Of a stretch of 31,976 bases of DNA, positions 5,512 to 14,685 are shown in pieces; position 1 is the stretch's first letter, and each line of letters opens with the position of its first letter. Origin of the DNA: Lachnospiraceae bacterium UBA7182 (GTDB taxonomy: Bacteria > Bacillota > Clostridia > Lachnospirales > Lachnospiraceae); contig DKVI01000060.1 of assembly GCA_002491115.1 (NCBI GenBank), positions 1 through 31,976 of the forward strand. The letters run 5' to 3'. The translations under genes and the position numbers were made by a program. A model generated the notes under the pieces. That model saw only the letters and a list, made by a program, of their open reading frames with translations. It had not been told where the DNA came from and ran no database searches.

Positions 5512-7497
5512 ATGGCCTTGAGAATCTGGCCCGGAGATTATGAGAGAAAAGAACACATTACGCGGGAAGAAAGACTGCTTTTAAGAAATGCGTTGCAAAG
5601 CATTTCTGACGGGCATTTTGTGATTGGGATTGACCCGGTGGGAATGAGTACAGATACAGTGCATATGGGGTTTTATATTGCACCGGATCAGGGGCTTCTT
5701 ACTTTTTCCGTTTATACCGATCCGATCAACCCGAACCTGAATGAGATTTACAAAAGCTATGTGGAAATGGCAGAGAGAAAGATTCATGAAAGACTTCTGG
5801 ACTCCATGATGCTGATTGTGCGTGACGGAGAAAGGAAGTTTTTAAAATTTCCCTACAGGCATGCGATTATCTTCGCCAATGAAAGACCGTCTGCTTCCGC
5901 GGCCCGAAATGCTGCCATCGAGCCTCTTGCCGCCTATGCATATGTACATTTCCTGCACACGGCCGGCAAGAAGAAAACAGCGGAAAAAGGGCCGGACCTT
6001 AGGATCGCTGACGGCTGCCGTGTGGCTTTTGACCCGGACTTCCAATCGCTGTCCGAACAGGAGTGTGCAGCGATTTTTGAACGTCTTGCGCCGGAATATG
6101 TGGTTGTTATGCATGAAAAAGAACATGTGGAAGTAAAGCAGAAAGAGGCCGCTTTGACGGAACAGGATTTCCGGATTACCGGCAGGGAAACAGAATACAG
6201 AACATTTTTTCTGGATGAATACCAGGTGGGTCTGATCAATGATATGGGAAGAGGCCACAGAGTGATCCTGGCCAATCCGGGCGCAGGTAAGAGTGTGCTG
6301 CTTTTGTCAAAAGCGTTTAAATATGCAAGTTTATATAAGGATTCCAAAGTGCTGTTGACCTGTTTTAACAATAACCTGGCGGATTCCTATCTGTTTAAAC
6401 GAAGGTGCGCTGATTTTGGCAATAACCGGAATCTTTATATTATGACGCTTCATAAGCTTGTAAAAAGATTATTTGAGGAATGCCTTCATAAAAGATGTAA
6501 TTCCAATATAGCGACGCCGGAAGAAATCCAGGAATGCCTGGACAAGGTTCGCTCCGGGGAAATCACGATGCGTTTTAAGGCGGTTTTTATTGATGAGGTT
6601 CAGATTTTTGAACCGATCTATCTGGAATTATGTTATGCGTTGTTGGAAAAGAGTGACGACCATACTTTTCTGATGGCCGGGGATCTGAACCAGACCGTGC
6701 GGTCTCAGAGTCGGCGGGGCGATGCGCCGTGGAAAAAGATCCGGGGCGTCAGGCTCGATTTTACAGGCCGGGTCAGATACATAGAGAAAAATTACAGAAA
6801 CAGCAGACAGATCGGCGATTTTTTGAATCGTATGCTTTGCTATATGAATCAATATATGGAAAAACTGGAGATGATCAGTCTGAAAGAATTTTCCTATGAC
6901 TCGTTTGAACCCGGTAAAAGAGAAGGAATCACGCCGAATATCCAAACCGGCGCCAGCCGGACGCAGATTCGTACCGCTGTACTTGAGGCAGTAAAAGAGA
7001 TCGTTGGGAAATACCAGGTAGGGTATTCGGATATAGCGATTTTATTCCCCATGAAAAAAAATGCTGCCCTTAATTATCCGTTTCTTCGCTGGATCACCTC
7101 TGCGCTGGATCAGGAGGGAATACCATATTCTCTTATTACTTCCGCAGAAGATGAGGGACACACAAAAGTGCCATACAGCCAGACGACCGGCGTGGTTCTG
7201 TCAACGATTGACGCATCGCTGGGACTGGATTTTAAAGCAGTGATTGTGGCCGGGCTGTATCCGTATAATTATTATTTTACCGATACGGGATATAAAAGAC
7301 TGATCAAATCTTGGGAACAGATCGGAGCGCTTGGCCGCGGCAGGCAGGAAAAGGTGCAGATACAGATGCGTAAACTGTATACAGCGTGTTCCCGGGCAAG
7401 GGATATTCTGTATGTCGTAAGCGATCTCAAACCGGGTTCGCCGATGGAGCAGTTACTGATCAAGGCAAAGGAGAATGAGTATGTCCAATCATTATAA
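5512..7497 (+). CDS. SF1 (UvrD-like) helicase with degenerate NERD-like N-terminal domain
   Basis: This 661-residue protein is the first gene of the defence operon. Residues from about 250 form an SF1A helicase: Walker A NPGAGKS (Lys260), DEVQ (361-364), GDLNQT, NYRNSRQ, motif V TIDASLGLDF (565-574), and motif VI with Arg628 in TACSRARD. The N-terminal part contains FYIAPDQGLLTFSVYTD (residues 54-70). It lines up with the NERD strand of the fourth gene, but Ser66 and Tyr68 stand where Glu and Lys of the ExK pair belong, so a nuclease here would be dead. The ATG at 5512 is chosen over a GTG at 5503 because AGGGGTG sits just before it. The 3' end overlaps the next gene. A truncated second copy of its start lies at 4091. 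Confidence 0.85.
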   Translation: MALRIWPGDYERKEHITREERLLLRNALQSISDGHFVIGIDPVGMSTDTVHMGFYIAPDQGLLTFSVYTDPINPNLNEIYKSYVEMAERKIHERLLDSMMLIVRDGERKFLKFPYRHAIIFANERPSASAARNAAIEPLAAYAYVHFLHTAGKKKTAEKGPDLRIADGCRVAFDPDFQSLSEQECAAIFERLAPEYVVVMHEKEHVEVKQKEAALTEQDFRITGRETEYRTFFLDEYQVGLINDMGRGHRVILANPGAGKSVLLLSKAFKYASLYKDSKVLLTCFNNNLADSYLFKRRCADFGNNRNLYIMTLHKLVKRLFEECLHKRCNSNIATPEEIQECLDKVRSGEITMRFKAVFIDEVQIFEPIYLELCYALLEKSDDHTFLMAGDLNQTVRSQSRRGDAPWKKIRGVRLDFTGRVRYIEKNYRNSRQIGDFLNRMLCYMNQYMEKLEMISLKEFSYDSFEPGKREGITPNIQTGASRTQIRTAVLEAVKEIVGKYQVGYSDIAILFPMKKNAALNYPFLRWITSALDQEGIPYSLITSAEDEGHTKVPYSQTTGVVLSTIDASLGLDFKAVIVAGLYPYNYYFTDTGYKRLIKSWEQIGALGRGRQEKVQIQMRKLYTACSRARDILYVVSDLKPGSPMEQLLIKAKENEYVQSL

Positions 7498-10400
7498 TAT
7501 TCTGGCGAAACATATTGTTTCCCGCTATATGAAACGGATATCAGGAAGCGATATTGAAACATATCTGGTCGGAGAGGACCCTGAAAAGCGTGTCATGGTG
7601 GGGATGCTTGCGGAAAACAGAGTGGATCATGCACAAAATGGCGGATACAGGGAAAATGCTGAAACAAGATTTGAGAGTGTTCCGTCCATCAGCGTCACCT
7701 TTGTGATCAAGAAAGGCTCGACAGGTTCCATCCGTATTGTACCGCAGGGTTTTTTGTTTTATTCTGTATCCCCTGACTATGATCGGACGGTAGAATATAT
7801 TTTGCAGTCTTATTCTGAAAGGGACAGACAAAGATATTCTGTGATAGACGAGCTGTGCGAGAAATATGCGGATCAGCGGTTTCTGCTTCCCAAAACTTAT
7901 AAAATGATTGACCTTGCGTCCTGTATGGGGGACGGGATTGAACTATCGTCCGAAGACTTTAAAACGGGAAGAAAACATCTGGAGCAGGCGATCAGTGAGA
8001 AATTAAATATGCTTGCGGATGAGATTATGGAAGAGATTCGTATGGTTCCCGATATGAACATTTCTTTTTTTGATTTAATATCGAAAGAACGGTTTGTAGC
8101 CGTGAGCGCTGCAAGGGAGGAATCATCCTGCCCGCACTGGGTGATAGATATTCTTTGCAATATCACCGAGGAGGAAGATTCCTGCAGATTTCTTCTTCAG
8201 ATGGTCAACAATACGGTAACAGATAACAATATGGATATCGGCTATGTGCCGAAAATTTTTAATGCCGGTATCAAAGTGACCGGTGACGCCGGTATAAAGT
8301 TTCAGGAAATAAAGCTGGATTATTTTAAAAATAATTATAAAAAGAGAGTACCGGTCTACGCGGTTGCCGAGAACGCCTCTGTAAGGTTTATACAGGAGAA
8401 AAATGAAATCCTCACGGATAATATTCCGGTATATTATCAGAAACGTTTAAGGACAAAAGATCAGTTTAATCAATATATAACATTTGCCGGACTGATGGAG
8501 GATCCGGTTGGAAACCTTCAGAAAATCCACGAGGAAATGAGGAAGGATTACGAAAAACGTGTTGATGAAGCGCAATCCGCTGTGTTTCAGAGCTTTACCG
8601 CAAAACAGAAATTCCAGAGAGACCTTGATACATACAGGCAGGAGATTGACCGTTTTGAACGGGGGATTAAACAGATCGAGTTTAAAGACTGGGTCAGGAA
8701 AGCTTTTCTGTACATGAATCAGACGTTCAGTACCCGGATGGACGGGGAACACAGAAATATTACCGGCTGGAGGCTGTTCCAGATTGTTTTCATCGTTTCT
8801 CTGATCTGCGAAATGATCAGAAGCGAATATAAAGATGATTCCACATTGCTGCAGGCCGACATTGAAGTGGCGAATCTTCTGTATTTCCCCACAGGCGGCG
8901 GAAAGACAGAAGCCTTTTTGGGATGCTGCGTGTTCAGTATGTTTTTTGACCGGCTAAGGGGGAAAGATTACGGGATCACAGCGATGCTGAAATATCCCCT
9001 GCGTTTGCTGGCCGTACAGCAGCTGGAACGCGTGCTGACGGTTGTCATGAAGGCAAATAAAGTCAGAGAGGCGTCGGAAGAACTGAAGCACACGAACAGG
9101 TTTGAAGTGGGATTTTTTGTCGGAAAGAGTAATACGCCAAACAGCATTACAACCAGAGAACCGTTAAGTGACCGCGGCAGCCGCCATGCCGGAAGAACGA
9201 TGATTCTGGAAAGCGATACAGAAACGCTGAATGAATACTATCGTTTTATAGATACCTGTCCCGTCTGCGGCAAAAAGCAGGTCAATATGCGCTTTAACCA
9301 GGCGAACTGGAAGCTGGAGCATTATTGCGGGAACAGGGAATGTACGATAGACGCGCTTCCCCTGCTGATCGTGGATCAGGAAATTTACAGATATATGCCC
9401 TCTGTGGTAGTCAGTACGATTGATAAAATGGCCATGCTGGGCACGACAAATGAATTTAAGATGTTATTCGGACAGGTGAAAAAGTGGTGCCCGGTTCACG
9501 GATTTTCCTGCCAGTCCAGATGTCTTGTCTCAAGAGAGGGCTGTACCAGCGCGCTCAGAACCGTGAACCGGTTAAAGGACCCGATACCGACACTGTTTAT
9601 CCAGGACGAGATGCATCTGGTAAAAGAGAGTCTGGGTACGTTTGATGCGCATTATGAGTCTTTTGCAGATTATTATGCCAAAAATCTGGTTCCGCCCGAT
9701 CAGCAAAAGCAGATCAGATTTATAGGCGCCACAGCGACCATTTCCATGTATGAGGAACATATCAGACATCTGTATCATATGGCGGGCAGGCGGTTTCCGT
9801 GTGAATATCCTTCCATAGAGGGAGGAAGTGATTTTTATTCTTATACCGATGAGGAAGATACTACGAGGATAATCTTAGGTTATGCGCCTTATGGCAGATC
9901 GATTACCAACGGGATGTGGGAATCGGTCTATATTATGAGAACCATCCTTTATTCACTGATGAAAAATGTGGAGGATGTTTATACCGAACTGCAGGCGGAG
10001 GGGTTTGACGGGACGATCGAAGAACTTAAAAATATGCTGTATGATTACTGGATTGAACTTGTGTACAACAACCGGAAGCAGGATGCCATGGAGCTGGAAA
10101 ACGCATTCAGGAATCAGGGTAACGACCGTCTGGAGCAAAAGAAAATTCCGAAGTTTAAGATTGAGCAGATGACAAGCGACGTGGATTTCCAGACGGTCAG
10201 GAAGACACTTTTTGATATCCAGTCCAATCGCGGAAATCTTGAAAGCACAAATCTGCTTCTGGCGACCAGCACCATATCCCATGGTGTGGATGAAGATTCA
10301 TTTAATATTATGTATTTTTTCGGTATGCCCAATAATAATGCGGAATACATCCAGGCTTACTCAAGAACCGGCCGGAAGTATACCGGCATTGTGATTGATA

Positions 10401-10882
10401 TCATCAGGCTGATGCGGGTACGGGACAGATCGTATCTGAAAAATTTTATTGTGTTTCATCAAAATAAGGATGACCTTGTTGAATCTGTTCCGATCAACAG
10501 GTGGGCAAAAAACGCCGTCTACAGTACGCTTCCGGGGCTTTTGTCCGCGCTTCTTATGCAGTATTACGCGGTTGAAAATGGTATGGATTCCCTGTATCGG
10601 GCGATGGAACTGAAAAAACTGCTTCAGGAAGGAAAGATAGAAGAAGATAAAGTGGCCGCGCAGATGGCGGGTATTTATGCCTGCAATGTGCATGAGAAAC
10701 TTTCACTTGCCTATGAGGAAGTGATCCGCGAAGAAGTTCACAGGATTTTACACGGAATCAGGAACGGCAATTTCCAGAAGGATGAATTTTTAGGCGATGC
10801 GATCGCGAAATTTGCCCATGGGAAGAAAAGGCCCATGATCAGCCTTCGTGATACAGAGGAACAGGTTGAGATCAGGATTTGA
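7475..10882 (+). CDS. drmA: DrmA-like SF2 helicase
   Basis: This large SF2 helicase (1135 residues) has the layout of DrmA, the DISARM core helicase. Residues 1-465 are a family-specific region ending in a charged coiled-coil-like stretch (about 350-405). Walker A is PTGGGKTEA (Lys477). The DExH box is DEMH (711-714) in the phrase QDEMHLVKESLGTFDAHYES. GATATIS follows, then TSTISHGVDEDSFN and the arginine-finger motif AYSRTGR (961-967). A four-Cys zinc site (595, 598, 618, 623) and a second Cys/His patch (CPVHGFSCQSRC) sit between motifs. The start overlaps the previous gene by 17-23 bases, depending on which of two ATGs is used (7475 or 7481), so translation is coupled. In DISARM, DrmA with DrmB binds DNA ends and moves along incoming DNA; that role here is inference. 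Confidence 0.8.
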   Translation: MSMSNHYNILAKHIVSRYMKRISGSDIETYLVGEDPEKRVMVGMLAENRVDHAQNGGYRENAETRFESVPSISVTFVIKKGSTGSIRIVPQGFLFYSVSPDYDRTVEYILQSYSERDRQRYSVIDELCEKYADQRFLLPKTYKMIDLASCMGDGIELSSEDFKTGRKHLEQAISEKLNMLADEIMEEIRMVPDMNISFFDLISKERFVAVSAAREESSCPHWVIDILCNITEEEDSCRFLLQMVNNTVTDNNMDIGYVPKIFNAGIKVTGDAGIKFQEIKLDYFKNNYKKRVPVYAVAENASVRFIQEKNEILTDNIPVYYQKRLRTKDQFNQYITFAGLMEDPVGNLQKIHEEMRKDYEKRVDEAQSAVFQSFTAKQKFQRDLDTYRQEIDRFERGIKQIEFKDWVRKAFLYMNQTFSTRMDGEHRNITGWRLFQIVFIVSLICEMIRSEYKDDSTLLQADIEVANLLYFPTGGGKTEAFLGCCVFSMFFDRLRGKDYGITAMLKYPLRLLAVQQLERVLTVVMKANKVREASEELKHTNRFEVGFFVGKSNTPNSITTREPLSDRGSRHAGRTMILESDTETLNEYYRFIDTCPVCGKKQVNMRFNQANWKLEHYCGNRECTIDALPLLIVDQEIYRYMPSVVVSTIDKMAMLGTTNEFKMLFGQVKKWCPVHGFSCQSRCLVSREGCTSALRTVNRLKDPIPTLFIQDEMHLVKESLGTFDAHYESFADYYAKNLVPPDQQKQIRFIGATATISMYEEHIRHLYHMAGRRFPCEYPSIEGGSDFYSYTDEEDTTRIILGYAPYGRSITNGMWESVYIMRTILYSLMKNVEDVYTELQAEGFDGTIEELKNMLYDYWIELVYNNRKQDAMELENAFRNQGNDRLEQKKIPKFKIEQMTSDVDFQTVRKTLFDIQSNRGNLESTNLLLATSTISHGVDEDSFNIMYFFGMPNNNAEYIQAYSRTGRKYTGIVIDIIRLMRVRDRSYLKNFIVFHQNKDDLVESVPINRWAKNAVYSTLPGLLSALLMQYYAVENGMDSLYRAMELKKLLQEGKIEEDKVAAQMAGIYACNVHEKLSLAYEEVIREEVHRILHGIRNGNFQKDEFLGDAIAKFAHGKKRPMISLRDTEEQVEIRI

Positions 10883-10893
10883 GGTGACAGACG

Positions 10894-12795
10894 ATGAAAA
10901 GAGGTAAAAGCCAGGCAGTGTATAAATTCCTTCCGGGCATGTGGGTTTCTGAAAGAAATGATGCCGGCCGTTCGATTACTGCTGAGATCAAGAACTGGAA
11001 CAACAAAAAGATGGAGAATATTTACCACGGCTTTATCGAAGGAGAGATCAAACGGCAGATCAGCCTTTTTGGAAAGCGGGGCGGGGATATTAACGCGTTT
11101 CATCTGGAAGAGGATCATTGCTTTATGATCGTTGAGCCGGCATGCAATGAAGGAATCCCCGATATTATCGGCGAGGTGTCCCCCTTACTTTTTTACTGCA
11201 GTACATGCCATCGTATTTTTCAGAAGAAATCTGCCGGACAGGTAGACAGCTATACCTGGAGATGTCCTGACTGTGAGAAATATTCTGTCAAGCAGCTCCA
11301 GATGGTGTATACCTGTGAGTGCGGTTATTCCCAGCCTGTGGTAAAGCCTTATGTAAAAGGGGTGGATACTCTTTTTTACAAGCCGGTTCAGAATCCGTAT
11401 AAAGCGTATTACAGACAGGGAAAGGCAGAAAAGGCGGCTGAATTTTTTATTTCGTGTCCCAACTGCCGGGCAAGATTAAAACTGGACAATGCGGAGTCGA
11501 GCCGTAATTATAAGCCGTTTTCACTAAAGATCATTAATCTGGTGGACAAAAAAAGCGGCGATTTCTTTGACAAGGGGGAAGAAGCGCAGAAAATCGTCAT
11601 CGCGAGATGGCTTGGAAAACTGACCTGGCAGCAGTATGAAGAGATACTGGACAATGTGGAACTGGCCTTCAGTGACAGGATGCGCAGCCATGAGCAGAAA
11701 AAAGAGATAGAGACGACGGTGCGCGGTATGATCGCCGCGGGACTGATCACGGAAGATCAGTTTGATCTGTTTGTCAATAACATGCTTTCTACGAAGCAAA
11801 AAAGCGGCGGAGTCGAGCAGTACGCCGCGGCCTGCGACGAACTTTTTGCGGGTATGAAAAAAGAGAATGAAGATGCCTATAAACAATGGGTAAGTAACTA
11901 TGCCTATAAGCTGATGCAGTACTATACGATCAAATATGCCCGTCAGGTTTTTACTTTGCGCGACGCGATAGATAAAGAGATGGCCCTGGAGTTTATAGAC
12001 AGCCCGGACGAAATATTTTCAATGAATCAAAAGCTGGGAATTGCCAATATGCAGGTTTCCTGTGATATTGAGGTGATCAACTGCACTTATGGATATACCA
12101 GAAAAGTGTCGGATCCGGTCAACAATCAGAACAGCAGGTGCAGGCTGAAACTGAATGCATATGATAAAGCCAGGGACAGCAATGCCAATCTGGTATACGG
12201 AGCAAAACTTGAAACAGAAGGGATTCTGTTTGAAATCAGCCAGAGAAAGATCATTGAATGGCTTCTGATCAATAAAGTCATTACCGAAGAACAGATGCCG
12301 GATCTGGAGGATGAACTGTCTGTTAAGAGATGGTTTGCGGAGCATGTGAACGGTGAACTGATTTCTGTGTTCGGAGAGATTGAAGAATCTGAGAAGATTA
12401 CAAAACATGTTTTTGCGCTGCTCCATTCCATGTCCCATGCGTTTATAAAGGCCGCGGGGGAAATCAGCGGGCTGGCAGGAAACTCTCTGACAGAAATTAT
12501 TATAGTGGAAACTGCCAGTATTTTCATGTACGCGCAGACGACACAGGCCATGCCGCTGGGAGCTTTGTCCGGTATGGCAGAGAATAACTATATTCAGTTT
12601 TTAAATAAAGTTTATACAGAGACACGAAACTGTGTATTTGACCCCATATGCACAGAGAGAGATGATACCAGCTGTAGCGCCTGTCTGATCATTCCGGAAA
12701 TTTCGTGCAATCATTTTAACAATGAGCTGGGGCGAAAATATCTGTATACAATCAATACAACAGAACATCCGCTTACAGGATTTTGGGAGATGTAA
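10894..12795 (+). CDS. drmB: DrmB-like DUF1998 zinc-binding protein
   Basis: This 633-residue protein pairs with the DrmA-like helicase. The N-terminal half holds zinc-finger pairs: CSTC (102-105) with CPDC, then CECG with CPNC. The C-terminal third is a DUF1998 domain with HSMSHAFIKAAGEISG from residue 511 and a final Cys set C580, C586, C594, C597 (the SCSAC region). DUF1998 proteins, including DrmB and MrfB, work next to or fused to SF2 helicases. It follows the DrmA-like gene by 11 bases with a GAGGTGA ribosome site overlapping that stop. No nuclease or methylase motif is visible in it. Assignment to DrmB rests on the adjacent DrmA-type helicase plus DUF1998. Confidence 0.8.
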   Translation: MKRGKSQAVYKFLPGMWVSERNDAGRSITAEIKNWNNKKMENIYHGFIEGEIKRQISLFGKRGGDINAFHLEEDHCFMIVEPACNEGIPDIIGEVSPLLFYCSTCHRIFQKKSAGQVDSYTWRCPDCEKYSVKQLQMVYTCECGYSQPVVKPYVKGVDTLFYKPVQNPYKAYYRQGKAEKAAEFFISCPNCRARLKLDNAESSRNYKPFSLKIINLVDKKSGDFFDKGEEAQKIVIARWLGKLTWQQYEEILDNVELAFSDRMRSHEQKKEIETTVRGMIAAGLITEDQFDLFVNNMLSTKQKSGGVEQYAAACDELFAGMKKENEDAYKQWVSNYAYKLMQYYTIKYARQVFTLRDAIDKEMALEFIDSPDEIFSMNQKLGIANMQVSCDIEVINCTYGYTRKVSDPVNNQNSRCRLKLNAYDKARDSNANLVYGAKLETEGILFEISQRKIIEWLLINKVITEEQMPDLEDELSVKRWFAEHVNGELISVFGEIEESEKITKHVFALLHSMSHAFIKAAGEISGLAGNSLTEIIIVETASIFMYAQTTQAMPLGALSGMAENNYIQFLNKVYTETRNCVFDPICTERDDTSCSACLIIPEISCNHFNNELGRKYLYTINTTEHPLTGFWEM

Positions 12796-12797
12796 AT

Positions 12798-14384
12798 ATG
12801 GCAGTCATGTATCCGAAAAATATCAGAGAGTATATGCCGACCGCGTCGGAGGAAATTGTTTATCATGAACTGGAAAGACAGCTTCCGGACAGTTTTGAAG
12901 TGTTCTATTCTGTTTCCTGGTCCGAGATGAGAAACGGCAAAAAAGAAACGTCCGAGGCCGATTTTGTGGTGGTAAGCCCTGATTATGGATTTCTCTGCCT
13001 GGAAGTGAAAGGCGGCAACGGAATCAGGGTCAATAACAATGAGTGGACGCTTCTGGATCAGAGGCACGGCGACAGAAAGCTGACGAAGTCCCCCTACGAA
13101 CAGGCCGAAAACAGCATGTACTTTTTTAAGAAAGCCTATGCCAATGAGTACAGTATTCATTACCAGGGAATATTCGGCGCCGGCGTAGTGTTTCCGTTTT
13201 ATGCCGTGAATGATATTGAAAATCTAAGTAACCGTCCGGCAGCCTGCACGATCGACAGCACAGGAATGCATGACCTTTACAACAGGATCAAAAAGATGTT
13301 TAAATTCTGGGGCGGCTCCCTGTTCGGTTCCAGAATTTATGAGAAAAACCAGCATAAAACCTTTGTTGAAATCATAAGAAAACGAATCGCGATCGACGCG
13401 GCGGCCGGTGCTCTGGTGAAATATAAGGAAAGACAGCTTGACGTCATAAACCGGGTCCAGGACGGATATATCTATTTTCTGACCCATATCAGGCAGTTCT
13501 ATGTCCGCGGAGGCGCCGGAACCGGTAAGACATGGATTGCGATGAAAATGGCGGAATGGGAGCTTTCTGGCGGCGCGTCAAATGTCATGTTTTTGTGTGC
13601 GTCCCCTTATCTGGCGGATATGGTCAGAGGACAGCTTTCGGAGCGGATTGATGTGTATGATATAGAACGATTGATATCCGAAGTCTCTTCAGACCCGTCT
13701 GCATTTCATGCGCCTGGATACGAAGGAGTGGTGGATTCCGTCAGAGAAGATATTAAAAAATATGATGCTGTTTTCATTGACGAAGCCCAGGATTTTTCGG
13801 AGGATCTGGCTTTTCTGGCCAGATATATGCTGGCAGATGAACATAATGGAAGGCTGGGCGTTTTCTATGATGATGTCCAGATTGTAAGGGACAGTAGTTT
13901 TGGCGACGCTTTTATGATTCCTCTGCCGCCTTTTCTTCTGCATGAGAATATCCGGAATACTTCCAGTATTTACAGTTGGGCCATGAACAGCACGAAGCTG
14001 GGAACAGATGTGATTGTAAATCCGGTTGAAGGCCCCTGCCCTGTTTCCGAAAATATGAATGATGTCAGACATCTGACGCACCGACTGGAAAATTTATTCA
14101 AACGCTTCCTGCAGGATGAAGAGCTTCCCTGTACCTCGATGGTGATTCTGGTGGAAGACGCGGATGCTTTCATTCAGAGTTTCAACGGCTCTATTGCGAA
14201 ATGGAAACTGGTGAAAAAGTATACAGATACTTTTGATGAGATCAAAGTGTCATCCGTGGCGGATTATAAAGGGCTGGAAGCGGATATGATCGTCTATATA
14301 CACAGGAAAAATACGACGGAAAATCTCAATTACATCGCGTATACAAGAGCACGGTACTATCTGATGGAGTTGATTATGAAATAA
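12798..14384 (+). CDS. NERD nuclease-SF1 helicase fusion protein
   Basis: This 528-residue protein is the last gene of the operon. Residues about 15-110 form a NERD domain, a PD-(D/E)xK-type nuclease, with Asp55 in EADFVVVSPDYGFLCLEVKG and the Glu69-x-Lys71 pair. From about 230 an SF1 helicase follows: Walker A GGAGTGKT (Lys244), DEAQD (328-332), YDDVQ, HENIRN, YKGLEADM and AYTRAR. It could cut and unwind DNA and may take the place of DrmC, the nuclease of classical DISARM; that is inference. I use the ATG at 12798, two bases after the DrmB-like stop and with GGGAGATG before it, instead of a TTG at 12783. All four genes are thus packed as one unit. Confidence 0.87.
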   Translation: MAVMYPKNIREYMPTASEEIVYHELERQLPDSFEVFYSVSWSEMRNGKKETSEADFVVVSPDYGFLCLEVKGGNGIRVNNNEWTLLDQRHGDRKLTKSPYEQAENSMYFFKKAYANEYSIHYQGIFGAGVVFPFYAVNDIENLSNRPAACTIDSTGMHDLYNRIKKMFKFWGGSLFGSRIYEKNQHKTFVEIIRKRIAIDAAAGALVKYKERQLDVINRVQDGYIYFLTHIRQFYVRGGAGTGKTWIAMKMAEWELSGGASNVMFLCASPYLADMVRGQLSERIDVYDIERLISEVSSDPSAFHAPGYEGVVDSVREDIKKYDAVFIDEAQDFSEDLAFLARYMLADEHNGRLGVFYDDVQIVRDSSFGDAFMIPLPPFLLHENIRNTSSIYSWAMNSTKLGTDVIVNPVEGPCPVSENMNDVRHLTHRLENLFKRFLQDEELPCTSMVILVEDADAFIQSFNGSIAKWKLVKKYTDTFDEIKVSSVADYKGLEADMIVYIHRKNTTENLNYIAYTRARYYLMELIMK

Positions 14385-14394
14385 TTGCTTTTTT

Positions 14395-14446
14395 GCGAAT
14401 AAGGTTCCTCGCCACCAGAATTCCGGTGGCAGGGAGCCTTATTCGC
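14395..14446 (+). terminator. Long hairpin closing the defence operon
   Basis: GCGAATAAGG (14395-14404) pairs with CCTTATTCGC (14437-14446). Inside it TTCCT can pair with GGGAG using wobbles, and after one mismatch GCCACC pairs with GGTGGC around an eight-base loop. The stem is long and GC-rich, but no T run follows; a T run precedes it instead. It probably stops or protects the operon message, but it is not a textbook terminator. Confidence 0.55.
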
Positions 14447-14506
14447 CTATAATCGTTACTGACTTTTAGCAGGTTACATCATCTGCATTTCTTCTATCTT
14501 ATTTCA

Positions 14507-14685
14507 CTGCGCCGTTCACAACCCCGTTCATATACGTCTTCCGGCACCGTTGACAGACCGGATATGTAGATGATGGTGTTCATAGCCACAGCCTGCCACG
14601 CGCAGACCGCCACAATGCCCACCCATGCCCATGTGCTGCTGGCAAGGATGCTGGTCGTGTGAAAAAGCGCCGGGATGATGTATTG
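14507..14685 (-). pseudogene. Chimeric relic of two sugar ABC permeases
   Basis: On the minus strand a frame reads WAWVGIVAVCAWQAVAMNTI, then IYISGLSTVPEDVYE, a MalF/UgpA-type permease up to the start of the EAA loop that contacts the ATPase. Right there the match leaves that frame, and the neighbouring frame ends YMNGVVNGAVK followed by TAA, which is the usual last residues of the partner MalG/UgpE permease. A deletion of about one gene length would join them this way. The upstream end runs into the AraC fragment on the other strand at about 14680. It cannot make a transporter. Confidence 0.7.

Noticed and set aside
5512..7497. Calling the first cassette protein DrmE or DrmD.
   Set aside because: DrmD is an SNF2-type helicase and this is SF1 UvrD-like. 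I cannot support DrmE from motifs alone, so I left it unnamed.
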